From the NCBI GenBank assembly GCA_029260015.1, contig JAJDEB010000033.1:124001-188000 (forward strand): 64,000 bases of DNA. The letters are read 5' to 3'. The position numbers were made by a program, and so were the translations under genes. This DNA is from Phycisphaerae bacterium (GTDB lineage Bacteria; Planctomycetota; Phycisphaerae; UBA1845). Within the stretch, counting starts at the first letter, position 1. Every line of letters starts with the position of its first letter. This document shows positions 1-8,716 of this stretch, piece after piece. Below the pieces are notes generated by a model, which was not told the DNA's origin, searched no databases, and worked only from the letters and a program-made list of their open reading frames with translations.

Positions 1-2976
1 ATCGAGGTCGATCGTGTTCATATAGCGGACGAACAGGTCGATGTGATCCTGGTCATAGCTGGTCAGGTCGTCAGTGATCTGGGCCGCCGCCACATGACGA
101 TCGCCATCTTTCCGGAAAAGCCCCTTGGGCATCTTGGTATCGATCATGAGCGCACCGGGATCCCAAAGCCAGCGCTTGGTCCATGTCGGTTTCAAGCGTT
201 CCTTGGTATGCACAAAACTCGGCGCAATGACCGACGGATCGAATTCCGTCGAATTCGCCGAAGCGTGGCAATTCAGACAGTCCATTCCCAGGAAGTTCTC
301 GCGGGCCATCATACGCTCGTCTTCCGTCAATTCCGGCATCTCCGGCGGGAAGTACGGCGACGTCTGATCGGACAATGCCTCGAAGAACCGCACGAGGATA
401 CCGATTTCTTCATCCCATAGATCAAACGTCGGCATACGCATCGCCAAATAGCTGCGAACTCCGTTTTGATGAAGGTGCTGAGAACTCATCGCCGGGTTGC
501 GCAAAAACTTTGCAAGCCATTCCGGATTCAATCGCGCCCCCGCTCCAACCAAACTCGGTGGCAACTTGCCTGCATTTTCGCCCTTGTATTGCGGCAGTCG
601 TGCGACGGCGGGCACCTGACCGGGCAGAATCTGATGGCAGCCCATGCAGTTGTATTTCTTAATCACCCACCAACCATCAACAATGTCTTTCCTTTTCCCG
701 ACCGGATTGAATTGCATGGACTCAGGAATGTCAGAATCCACTGATCCAAGCAAGAAAGTAACAAGCTGTGTCACTTCTTCATCGTTGAGGCCAAAGTTCG
801 GCATCCGAGATTTTTCCATCGGACTTTCAAAAATCTTGCCTTCATCAAAATATTCAGGCTTCAACAGCTTGTACTCGAAGAAGCTCTTGTGGTTGTACTC
901 AATGCCTTCGCCCGAATGATTGCGCTTGGCCTCATGCGTGTGCAGGGCAAAGTCGAGTCGCTCGATCGGCTTGTTGCCTTCAGTGGTCAGGTCCGTACCA
1001 ATCTTGCCGACGTTTTCAAAACCGTTGATGTCGTGGCAACCGGCACAACCATAGTGGCGAACGAGCATGTCACCTGTCTCGCGAAGCGCGGGGTCGTCCA
1101 AGTGCGAATAATCGTCAGGCGAGTCAGTCGGCTCGGAAAGCGACATCAGATATGTCGCAATGTCGTTCGCTTCCTGCTTCTCCAGTCGCAGATTCGGCAT
1201 GACCGACCAAGTTGGCGGATCGTATATCCAGTCTACGACGTAATCGAAATTGGATTTCTCTCCAACGCGCGAGAGTTCGGGGCCCCAATCGCCACCAGCC
1301 AACTCTGGCGCCTCGGCATTCAACTCAGCCATATGGCACGCCTGACAACCGCGCGATTCAAACAGTTCCTTGCCACGCGCCGCATCACCCGCTTCATAAC
1401 CGACAGATACCGCTGGGTCGGCCGCCTGCCAGACAGCGGCTGAGATGGCTTTCAAATGATCTTCCGGCAATCGGAACACCGGCATGCGGGTGGTCGGTCG
1501 AAACGCCCGCGGATTCTCGATCCAAGGCGTCACCCATTCGGGACGCAGCTTGCTCTTAATGGGTTTCAGACTCGGCCCCACGCGCTTGAGCTGTTTGCCT
1601 AAGGCATTCTCGCGCCGCTCCAGCTCGATCAACTCTGATTCAAGTCCGCTGACTTTCAACGTCAAGACATCGAGCAACTTCAGGGCGTCTTCAACCTGCT
1701 CATCGGTGGATTCCTCACCATGGAAATCACCATCGGCGATTTTTCCCTGCGCCTCATGTTCCCAGTGTGTCTGATCGATGGCTTCCATAACGGTTGCAAT
1801 GGCCTGCGAGGTACGCCGCTGCTCACCAAGTTCGACATCAAATCCATCTCGCGGGTGACAACCCCAGCACCCACGATAGCGGAACAATTCCTTGCCCGCG
1901 TTGAGTGTGTCGGCGTGCTCTAAGTAGAGCGACTTCTCGTGACACTGCAGGCAACCGGCTTCGGTGTTCTCGCGTTCGTGCATCGGCCACAACCAGTGCT
2001 TGATTCGACCATGGCCCTCTTTCGCACTGATCGTCGCGCGACCGTTTCCACCGTGGCACGTCGAACAACCGAAACGTTCGGGATCGTGGATTTCAAGCAG
2101 TTCGCGATTCGGGTGGCTGACAAAAGCACCAGCATACTCGCCAGAGAAATCGCCTTTGGTCAATTCCAGCGGTTCACGGTTACCCAGGTGGCACGATTCG
2201 CAGCGCTCGACCAGCTCCAATGAACCGGGAACGAATATCTGTTTAATCTCAACCTTGAAGCGATCCATCTTGTTAATCAGGCCAGCCACCTGCGCTGACG
2301 ACAAACCCGGACGTACTTTGCTTTCAAGTTCTGCGAGTTTCGATTGAAGCGCCCGCACGGGAACATCGAGTGCAGCCCGTTCCTGAATCAGCGCAGCTTT
2401 GGCTTCCTTCGCTTCATCAAGCGCGTTGGAAAGCGAATAAAAATTAAACGTCTTGGTCTCGACGGCACCACCATCGTCCATCGAGATAAGTCCTTCGACG
2501 ACGACATCGCGCTCTTTGACTTCCTTCAATTCGGCTTCGAGACCTTCGCGTTTGCTGCCTTCGGCGTGTTCGAGACGATAGGTCAACGCCATCACTTCAC
2601 TGCGAACGACCTGCATCGCCTTGGTGAGTTTCGTCACGCGCGGATTTAGAACCGTGAACATTCGCTCATCGATTTCGGCAAACGGTCCCTTCAGCGATTC
2701 CTGCTTGGTGGCGATCGCTTCGATGACGGCTTCGATCTCGGGGTTCTTCGTGAGGCCGGCTTCGAACTCAACGACATCCGCTTTAACATCTTCGAGGTGG
2801 GTCTTGTATTGCTCGACGAAGGTGTGCTGGTACGACTTCCACGGACGCTTGGCGATGAACTCGTCGTACATCGCCCAAACACAGGAGAGCGCCAAGAGAA
2901 TAGACGCAACGGTAAGCGGCAAGCTCAATGAGCCATAAACGATGGGATCCTTGCCGGGATGGGGCGTATCGGACAA
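1..2976 (-). CDS. Octahaem c-type cytochrome with coiled coil (partial, C-terminus beyond window)
   Basis: The frame stays open from a TTG at 2976, with AAGGA 8 nt upstream, to the window edge (992 codons). A membrane anchor lies at about residues 12-30, followed by a long charged, probably coiled-coil segment to about residue 240. Eight CxxCH haem motifs then follow, starting near residues 259, 304, 342, 370, 544, 644, 777 and 900 (for example CESCH, CSTCH, CLQCH, CWGCH). The first four are tightly spaced and the last four are spread like separate cytochrome c domains. The haems place the protein on the outer side of the inner membrane, in electron transfer. The partner complex is not visible because downstream genes are outside the window. 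No function beyond electron transfer can be read. Confidence 0.85.
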   Translation of the reverse strand, partial: MSDTPHPGKDPIVYGSLSLPLTVASILLALSCVWAMYDEFIAKRPWKSYQHTFVEQYKTHLEDVKADVVEFEAGLTKNPEIEAVIEAIATKQESLKGPFAEIDERMFTVLNPRVTKLTKAMQVVRSEVMALTYRLEHAEGSKREGLEAELKEVKERDVVVEGLISMDDGGAVETKTFNFYSLSNALDEAKEAKAALIQERAALDVPVRALQSKLAELESKVRPGLSSAQVAGLINKMDRFKVEIKQIFVPGSLELVERCESCHLGNREPLELTKGDFSGEYAGAFVSHPNRELLEIHDPERFGCSTCHGGNGRATISAKEGHGRIKHWLWPMHERENTEAGCLQCHEKSLYLEHADTLNAGKELFRYRGCWGCHPRDGFDVELGEQRRTSQAIATVMEAIDQTHWEHEAQGKIADGDFHGEESTDEQVEDALKLLDVLTLKVSGLESELIELERRENALGKQLKRVGPSLKPIKSKLRPEWVTPWIENPRAFRPTTRMPVFRLPEDHLKAISAAVWQAADPAVSVGYEAGDAARGKELFESRGCQACHMAELNAEAPELAGGDWGPELSRVGEKSNFDYVVDWIYDPPTWSVMPNLRLEKQEANDIATYLMSLSEPTDSPDDYSHLDDPALRETGDMLVRHYGCAGCHDINGFENVGKIGTDLTTEGNKPIERLDFALHTHEAKRNHSGEGIEYNHKSFFEYKLLKPEYFDEGKIFESPMEKSRMPNFGLNDEEVTQLVTFLLGSVDSDIPESMQFNPVGKRKDIVDGWWVIKKYNCMGCHQILPGQVPAVARLPQYKGENAGKLPPSLVGAGARLNPEWLAKFLRNPAMSSQHLHQNGVRSYLAMRMPTFDLWDEEIGILVRFFEALSDQTSPYFPPEMPELTEDERMMARENFLGMDCLNCHASANSTEFDPSVIAPSFVHTKERLKPTWTKRWLWDPGALMIDTKMPKGLFRKDGDRHVAAAQITDDLTSYDQDHIDLFVRYMNTIDLD

Positions 2977-3359
2977 AGTCGCAATCCTTGTTCAGTAAAC
3001 TATTTAAGAATCAGCGGGTACAGAATTCGGACCTTATTTCAACTATCCTCCGCCAATCGCGCCGAGAGGCGAACGGACCGGGTCCGACAACCCATTTTGG
3101 ATCAATCCGGCATCCTAGAACCGCCGTCGGAATTGTCAACGATTTCGGCTGATTCCCACTCGATAATTACGGCAACCCACACCGAACACCGCCGCATTCT
3201 ACTCGCATGCCTCGTGATCCGCTCGCATCTATTTCGACTTCATTTCCTGGTTAGGATTCCATGTCTAGAATCAAATATTGACAAGTCCCCGAGGGCGTAC
3301 CACCATCTGTTTTCACAGCTTTTGTAAGGTTGCAAAACCACTTCTCAAGGCGATTTCAC
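2977..3359. other. Divergent intergenic region, cytochrome / ybjQ
   Basis: This non-coding stretch lies between the divergently transcribed cytochrome gene and the YbjQ pair. It must hold both promoters. A TTGACA hexamer at 3278-3283 points rightward, but no good -10 box lies 17 nt downstream. I see no RNA gene or strong repeat. Confidence 0.4.
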
Positions 3360-3695
3360 ATGATCGTTGTAAATACAGAGACGATTCCCGGATACACCAT
3401 TCGCGAAGTCAAAGGGTTGGTTCAGGGCAATACCATCCGCGCCAAGCACTTCGGACGCGACATCGCAGCCGGTCTGAAAAATCTCGTCGGTGGGGAATTA
3501 TCGGGATATACCGAACTCCTGACCGAAGCACGCCGCGAAGCCGTTGAACGCATGCTTACCCAAGCTGAACAGTTGGGGGCCAACGCCATCGTCAACATTC
3601 GATTCACCACCAGCGCCGTCACCCAAGGGGCAGCCGAACTATACGCCTACGGAACTGCCGTCATTGTCGATCAGGAGCCTTCGGGTGTTTCCTGA
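3360..3695 (+). CDS. YbjQ/UPF0145 family protein
   Basis: The 111-residue product shows the YbjQ (heavy-metal-binding domain, UPF0145) pattern: an N-terminal TIPGYTI strand, a central GGELSGYTELL segment, an EARREA helix and a C-terminal YGTAV strand. These proteins form pentameric beta-alpha rings of unresolved role. The ATG at 3360 follows AAGG by 9 nt. An in-frame TTG at 3330 has no such signal. The next gene overlaps its end by 11 nt, so the two are probably translated together, with the PrsW-like gene just downstream. Confidence 0.85.
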   Translation: MIVVNTETIPGYTIREVKGLVQGNTIRAKHFGRDIAAGLKNLVGGELSGYTELLTEARREAVERMLTQAEQLGANAIVNIRFTTSAVTQGAAELYAYGTAVIVDQEPSGVS

Positions 3696-4143
3696 ACTGA
3701 CGATGCTGCTGTTTGTGATTGTCCCACTTGCTTTGGGGTTTGGCGTGGGCAGGCTTCGCGAACGTCGCCACTTCGCCTCGCTCGATCGACGCGAACGCGA
3801 ATTCGCGGATATTACCGTTACGAATCTCAAAACCGGCGCTGCTCCGGAGCGCGTCCGCAGCGCAGCGCTTGTATCGGGTGAAGTCGTGATTGCCACCGAT
3901 TACTTCAAGACGTTGGCGGCGGCTCTTCGGAAGCTGATCGGTGGCGAAATGCGCAGCTATGAAACACTGATGAATCGTGCCCGTCGTGAAGCCCTCCTGC
4001 GCATGCTGAGCGAAGCACGCGACATCGGTGCCAGCGAAGTGTGGAATGTGCGATTGGAGTCGTCCAACGTTCTCAGCGCCACCAGCAACAACCAAGCCGC
4101 CAGCGTAGAAGTCTTCGCATTTGGTACCGCGATCGTCAGGTAA
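3685..4143 (+). CDS. Membrane-anchored YbjQ-family protein
   Basis: A second YbjQ-like domain: the C-terminal 110 residues carry the family's GGEMRSYETLM, ARREALLRM and FAFGTAIV segments. They are preceded by a hydrophobic helix (LLFVIVPLALGFGVG) and a short charged linker, so this copy sits on the membrane while the upstream copy is soluble. The GTG at 3685 has AGGAG 7 nt upstream and overlaps the preceding gene. An ATG at 3703 is the alternative. A soluble/anchored pair suggests a hetero-oligomer at the membrane, which is inference. Confidence 0.75.
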   Translation: MFPELTMLLFVIVPLALGFGVGRLRERRHFASLDRREREFADITVTNLKTGAAPERVRSAALVSGEVVIATDYFKTLAAALRKLIGGEMRSYETLMNRARREALLRMLSEARDIGASEVWNVRLESSNVLSATSNNQAASVEVFAFGTAIVR

Positions 4144-4153
4144 TGATTCCCAA

Positions 4154-4969
4154 ATGACCGAATCGCAGCCCAACAATCCGCCGAATCGCAAGAACCGACT
4201 TCCGAAAAAGTACAACAACACCCAGAGCGTTTTTGACGAACCAGACATCCTTCCCGGCAGGGTCGGCGAAGTTGTCGATCGCGATTGGTCCTGCGATCAA
4301 TGTGGGGCCAACCTGCGCGGTCTGCCACTGGAAACGCCCTGTCGCGAATGCGGATTTCGCAACTGGTACAGACCCCCACCACCGGGAACAGAGAGTTACG
4401 AATCGTGGCTGACACAGTGCCAACAGAAAACCCATCAAACCACTGGGCTGGTAACCGTCGTGTCGTGTGCGGTGATCGGTGGAATGTTTGCAATCATCAC
4501 TGCAATGGTCGGGACAAGTCCGCCCGGATTCATTGCCACCGACGCGCCATTGCTCGCGATCTTCTTTGGCCCGCTCATCGAAGAATCTTTGAAGGTGGCT
4601 GCGATGGCTTATGTCATCGAGGTGAAACCGTATCTCTTCAAGCGGCGCTCGCAGATTTTCGCTTCGGCGGCAGGGGCGGCTGTCATCTTCACCGCGCTCG
4701 AAAACGTGGCCTACATTTTCTTCTTGATGCGAAACCCAAGCGAAGAACTCATCCTATATCGATGGACGGTTTGCTTCGCGCTGCACATCGGGTGCACTCT
4801 CATCGCAGCGACGGGCTTGGCGAACGTCTGGCAACGTGCAACGACCGAATACCGCCAACCGCGCATCGCCGATCTGTTTCCCTCACTGGTGACAGCCATC
4901 ATCATCCACGGCGTATACAATGCCGGTATCATCGGTTTGCAACGAACGTACCCGTGGCTGTTCAAGTAG
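4154..4969 (+). CDS. PrsW-like intramembrane protease with zinc ribbon
   Basis: The 271-residue protein has an N-terminal zinc-ribbon-like pair (C47xxC50 and C63xxC66) and then several membrane helices. The helices carry the PrsW/CPBP-type signatures EESLK, FTALENVAY, HIGC and HGVYN, which hold the Glu and His residues thought to form the active site. PrsW proteases cleave membrane-bound regulators such as anti-sigma factors; the substrate here is unknown. The gene starts 10 nt after the YbjQ pair, so it is probably co-transcribed with it. Its TAG stop lies inside the first bases of a family A hairpin repeat, so the insertion may have set the present C-terminus. Confidence 0.8.
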   Translation: MTESQPNNPPNRKNRLPKKYNNTQSVFDEPDILPGRVGEVVDRDWSCDQCGANLRGLPLETPCRECGFRNWYRPPPPGTESYESWLTQCQQKTHQTTGLVTVVSCAVIGGMFAIITAMVGTSPPGFIATDAPLLAIFFGPLIEESLKVAAMAYVIEVKPYLFKRRSQIFASAAGAAVIFTALENVAYIFFLMRNPSEELILYRWTVCFALHIGCTLIAATGLANVWQRATTEYRQPRIADLFPSLVTAIIIHGVYNAGIIGLQRTYPWLFK

Positions 4970-5031
4970 GGTCCGCTGTGCGGACCGTTGTAATGGAATT
5001 GCCTAAAAGTGGTCCGCACAGCGGACCCTAC
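4966..5031. repeat. Hairpin repeat family A, copy 1
   Basis: Two perfect 21-nt inverted arms (4966-4986 and 5011-5031), beginning GTAGGGTCCGC, flank a 24-nt loop. The second copy, at 14090, has identical arms and total length but a different loop. The element sits at the end of the PrsW-like gene and may also act as a terminator between convergent genes. Confidence 0.95.
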
Positions 5032-5063
5032 CACCATGACGCCCCGCACGAAATGTAGACACT

Positions 5064-5648
5064 CTAACCAACTTCAACACCGTCGTGCCCGTCGAGGACG
5101 CGCATGACCAGGCGCTTGTGGGCGCCGACGAGGTCCTTGCAAATCAACTCAACGCGCTGATTCAATTCGCGTCGCTCGCGAATCACCCGACGCACCAGTC
5201 CTCGCATCTTCTGATGACGCCCCTGCAATTCGCGATAGGCTTGATAATCTGCAAGGGCATTGTCCATCGACTCGAGCAGCACATTGATGTCTACGGGTTT
5301 GGCAAAATAATCCACGACACCCGCCCGCATCGCTTCGACCACGTTGGCCACGTTTGGATTGCTGTCGAGCATGATGATCGGGCGCGGGTTCAACTCCGTC
5401 AGCCGCATGGCCATCGTCAGCGCATCCATGCCATCCAGCTCGGTATCGGCAACCACAATGCTGTGCGGTTCGAGCATGTCCACATCCAGCGCGTCCTCGG
5501 CTGTCGACACACAGGTGATGTTGCAGTCGAATCGCCCGACGAACGCATCGATCAACGTTTCGATGGCTCGCGGATTGCTTTCGACCAGAAGAATTTTTTG
5601 CGGAATCGCTGAGTCCACGCTTTCGCCCCACTCGACCCCGTGACGCAA
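5064..5648 (-). CDS. Response-regulator receiver protein with C-terminal coil
   Basis: A single receiver domain (about residues 18-140): acidic residue in LVESNP, likely phospho-acceptor D68 in ADTELDG, Ser/Thr position in MLDSN and Lys117 in FAKPVD. A basic, helical tail with heptad-like leucines follows, and there is no DNA-binding domain, so output is probably through protein contacts. The gene lies 61 nt downstream of the histidine kinase gene on the same strand, so the kinase is the natural partner. The start is unsure: TTG at 5648, or GTG at 5618, which still leaves the whole domain. Confidence 0.85.
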   Translation of the reverse strand: MRHGVEWGESVDSAIPQKILLVESNPRAIETLIDAFVGRFDCNITCVSTAEDALDVDMLEPHSIVVADTELDGMDALTMAMRLTELNPRPIIMLDSNPNVANVVEAMRAGVVDYFAKPVDINVLLESMDNALADYQAYRELQGRHQKMRGLVRRVIRERRELNQRVELICKDLVGAHKRLVMRVLDGHDGVEVG

Positions 5649-5709
5649 TCGCCACGAGAATCGTCAGAAGTCTGTGTTTAGTGATGGCAGTGATGACCGG
5701 TGGATTGAA

Positions 5710-7833
5710 CTAGATACCGAGCGGTTTTCCGGATCTGGCGGGAAGACTGAAACTGACCGTCGTCCCCACGCCTTCTGTTGAATCGATCCAGAGTTGCCCC
5801 CCGTTGACCTCGATATACCGAGCCGCTCGCGACAGACCCAACCCCCGTCTGCGTCCAGCCGCCCGGTGCGAGAAAAACGGATCCAGCGCGTGTTCGCACA
5901 CGTCTGGAGGCATGCCTCCTCCGTTGTCACTAATCGCCACGACGATCGTGTCATCGGTTGAGGTCGAAGGTGAGTTAATTTGTATGTTCGCGAAATCGGC
6001 TGATTTGATGCCGCCAGGTCCGATTTTGGTGCGAACTGCCGCAACAGCGTTGTCCATGATCGCGTCGGCAGCAGCCCGGATTTGTCCTTCGTCGGCAAAA
6101 ACAAACACGTCATCGGATTGCAGATGAACCTGAATCTGGCCAGGTGCGAATCCACTTTCGCGATGCCAGTGCTGGCGGAGGCGATTGGCCCAAATGTCGA
6201 GGCGGATCTCGACCGGGTTGGGAGTGGCTGGCCGGGCATAATCCATCAACTCAGAAACCATGTCACCCGCCCGCCGCGCTTGCGTTGCGATTAGTAGCAG
6301 GTCCGATTGTATCGATTGGTTCTGCGGGTCGGATTGAAGCAGTTGGGCTCTGCCAGCAATGATCGCCAGCGGATTGTTGAATTCATGGGCAGCACCGGCT
6401 GCCATCTGCGCGACGCGCTTTATCGTTTCCGTTCGGATCGCAACCTGTTGTTCAGCTCGCTGCGAACCGGTGCGTCGATCCGGTGTGTTCAATCTTCGAG
6501 CAAGGCTCGCGGATTCAAAAACCGCACCAAGCGTCTGCACGATGATTCGAAGCGAATCTCTACCGATTTGATCCAAGCGCCATCTGTCGCCATCCAGCGA
6601 GAACAACATTCCGCCTGATTGAAGGGGACCGTGCAAAAACGGAAGCAGCCCGACATTTCCGGGACCAAGCGTCCGCACGAATCGGTCGGCTAACTCACTG
6701 TGGGCAGTTGCATGGGCGTCTTGGACAATGATTGAATCGAAATCAAGGTCATGCGCTACGCCTGCTTCATTTTGAACCACGACGCGCTGTGGCTCGGCGG
6801 GCCCTGTCGCGCCGTCAAACACGCACACATGATACCGCTTTGGATCAACCGGCGCAAATACGACAAAACGAGAAATGCCGATTACGTCGAAAACGATTCG
6901 GGCCGTCTCGCTGCAATGCTGATCGACGGTCCGAGCTCGGTTTGGTAGATCGGCGATTTGCTGCATCAATCGAACAAGCGTAGGCGTTACGCTGTTTTCG
7001 TTGATTGCACCGGTCGGCTGATTCAATTCGCGTTTGGCGGGTATTCCTTTATCGTCGCCCGAATAATGCTTCATCAGAGTTTCGATGTCGCGCATCAACT
7101 GCTTCGCAGCAAACGCATGCTCACTCAACTGGGTTGCGGCAGAATTTGCCTCGCAGAAATGAGACTCTGCGAGTTGCAGCAGCACATCGGGCACGTTGGG
7201 TCGAGACAAGAGATGCCTTCCAACTGCGACATGGTCGACGCCAAACGCGCGTAATTCGACTTCGCAGAGATGATCTTCACCTGCGCGCGTCGCCCGGATG
7301 ACGCGTTCGTAAGCCTTTGGATAAGCCGCAACCAGAACGAGTCGTCCCATGTCACAGACCATCCCGCGGGCAAACGCCTTAACGGAATCCCCCCGCTGCC
7401 CCGCGCCGGTTGTTTGTACTGCGGCGCAGGCATTTCGAAAGCAATCCTGCCATATAGACTCAACGGTTGCCGGCTCGCTCGAATCACCGACGAACATATC
7501 GAACAGTCCGCGAACATGACTCGCGATCAGCGCGCAGTCATCGACCACCTTGGGATGGTCGGACTGCGATCGATTGTCTAAGGGAATCAAACGTGAATCG
7601 TCGTCCAATTCAACCGCGTCACATATCGCTACCCAGGCATCATCCAACCGGTCACCAGCGCGTTTAACAAATGAACCAACGAGTTCATCAAGACGTTCCG
7701 CTTGTGGTGAATCAGCGGGAACCTTCGACGAGATCACGTTCGCATTGTGGTTTTTCTGTTGGCTGGTAACCGCTGGCTGTTGGGTCATCCGATGCGAATG
7801 CGGCGGTGAATCCGGTTGAGTTACCGCACGCAT
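5710..7833 (-). CDS. Sensor histidine kinase with N-terminal HDOD-like domain
   Basis: A cytoplasmic kinase of about 707 residues with no membrane helix. The N-terminal third resembles an HDOD domain (segments FARGMVCDMGRL and AFGVDHVAVGRHLL). The middle (about 310-450) looks like a GAF sensor. The C-terminus has HisKA with H483 in AAHEFNNPL, then HATPase_c with an N box (MDNAVAAV), G1 (DNGGGMP), F box (DPFFSH) and G2 (RGLGLS). The kinase is flanked on the same strand by an HTH-receiver upstream and a lone receiver downstream, forming a local phosphorelay. The ATG at 7833 is preferred over TTG 7845; ATG 7788 is also possible. Confidence 0.85.
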   Translation of the reverse strand: MRAVTQPDSPPHSHRMTQQPAVTSQQKNHNANVISSKVPADSPQAERLDELVGSFVKRAGDRLDDAWVAICDAVELDDDSRLIPLDNRSQSDHPKVVDDCALIASHVRGLFDMFVGDSSEPATVESIWQDCFRNACAAVQTTGAGQRGDSVKAFARGMVCDMGRLVLVAAYPKAYERVIRATRAGEDHLCEVELRAFGVDHVAVGRHLLSRPNVPDVLLQLAESHFCEANSAATQLSEHAFAAKQLMRDIETLMKHYSGDDKGIPAKRELNQPTGAINENSVTPTLVRLMQQIADLPNRARTVDQHCSETARIVFDVIGISRFVVFAPVDPKRYHVCVFDGATGPAEPQRVVVQNEAGVAHDLDFDSIIVQDAHATAHSELADRFVRTLGPGNVGLLPFLHGPLQSGGMLFSLDGDRWRLDQIGRDSLRIIVQTLGAVFESASLARRLNTPDRRTGSQRAEQQVAIRTETIKRVAQMAAGAAHEFNNPLAIIAGRAQLLQSDPQNQSIQSDLLLIATQARRAGDMVSELMDYARPATPNPVEIRLDIWANRLRQHWHRESGFAPGQIQVHLQSDDVFVFADEGQIRAAADAIMDNAVAAVRTKIGPGGIKSADFANIQINSPSTSTDDTIVVAISDNGGGMPPDVCEHALDPFFSHRAAGRRRGLGLSRAARYIEVNGGQLWIDSTEGVGTTVSFSLPARSGKPLGI

Positions 7834-7955
7834 AGATGCAACCAATCAATCGAATTGAAGACCTAGCCAAGCGCACCATCGCCTGGTTGCCACGTTCGCC
7901 TTCACGACTACGTGAATGCCGTTCAGATCAAATTGCCGCGTTGCAAACTCGTCGC

Positions 7956-8522
7956 CTACAGATGCAACATCTCAACCATTCGATTGATGACAATTTCAAT
8001 CTCGAATGGTTTCTTGATGAAGTCGTCAGCACCAGCCGCCCGCAATTCGTCAATCTCATCCGGATCGGCGACACCGCTGATGATGATGATCCGCATGTTT
8101 TCAAACTCAGGTTTGGAGCGGACCGTCTTGCAGACGATGTTGCCATTGATGTCGGGCAACTTGTAGTCGAGAAGCATCACATCGGGGTGGAATGAATGGG
8201 TCATCATTCCGGCGTCGTACCCGGTGGTCGCGGTCTTGACTTCAAAGCGACCGTCGCGACTGAGAATCTCGCTGAGCATATCGACGATGTCCTGATCGTC
8301 ATCCACCACCAGCACGCGCTTGCGGCCAGTCGCGAGTTGATCCAACGGGATTTTGTTTTCCTTCATAAAGTCGATGAGGTTGTCGCGCGGAATCCGACGG
8401 AAGCGCGATCCGGGCACACGAAAGCCTTTCAACCGGCCACTGTCAAAACAGCGAATCACGGTCTGTTGGCTAACCTTGCAAATCTGGGCAACTTCGCCCG
8501 TTGTGTATACGCTTTTCAGCAT
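7956..8522 (-). CDS. Response regulator, N-terminal excisionase/MerR-type HTH plus C-terminal receiver
   Basis: Residues 5-52 form a helix-turn-helix of the MerR/excisionase (HTH_17) type (YTTGEVAQICKVSQQTV, then a GFRVPGSRFRR wing). Residues 68-188 form a complete receiver with acidic D74/D75, phospho-acceptor D119 in MLLDYKLPD, S149 and K171. In most response regulators the receiver comes first, so the order here is reversed. The ATG at 8522 is backed by GGAGG 8 nt upstream; a longer in-frame extension to 8744 overlaps the promoter and is unlikely. The protein probably regulates transcription under control of the neighbouring kinase. Confidence 0.9.
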   Translation of the reverse strand: MLKSVYTTGEVAQICKVSQQTVIRCFDSGRLKGFRVPGSRFRRIPRDNLIDFMKENKIPLDQLATGRKRVLVVDDDQDIVDMLSEILSRDGRFEVKTATTGYDAGMMTHSFHPDVMLLDYKLPDINGNIVCKTVRSKPEFENMRIIIISGVADPDEIDELRAAGADDFIKKPFEIEIVINRMVEMLHL

Positions 8523-8597
8523 CCGGGAGCCTCCTCGCGACGCCTTCTTCGGACGTGCAGGGGATTCGACCCTACCTAGAGCACCTATACTCGCCAT

Positions 8598-8626
8598 AAC
8601 GTACATCCCCTGTAGTCTGTGGTCAA
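8598..8626 (-). promoter_or_regulatory. Candidate sigma70-type promoter of HTH-receiver gene
   Basis: Reading leftward, TTGACC (8626-8621) is followed after 17 nt by TACGTT (8603-8598), about 75 nt before the start codon. The -35 box is good and the -10 box moderate. Confidence 0.4.
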
Positions 8627-8716
8627 TGTTTATGCCAACAACCTGAATTGAACCGGTCGCATCCACGCTTGCGATCCCTGTGAAATGCGTCTTGCGGAAT
8701 CGCGTAACTGATTGGC

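Noticed and set aside
43-2938. Many rightward open frames over the cytochrome gene
   Set aside because: They overlap the long leftward frame carrying eight haem motifs and show no motifs or ribosome sites of their own.
4966-5031. Family A hairpin as a riboswitch
   Set aside because: The arms recur elsewhere with unrelated loops and sit at gene ends, not before start codons.
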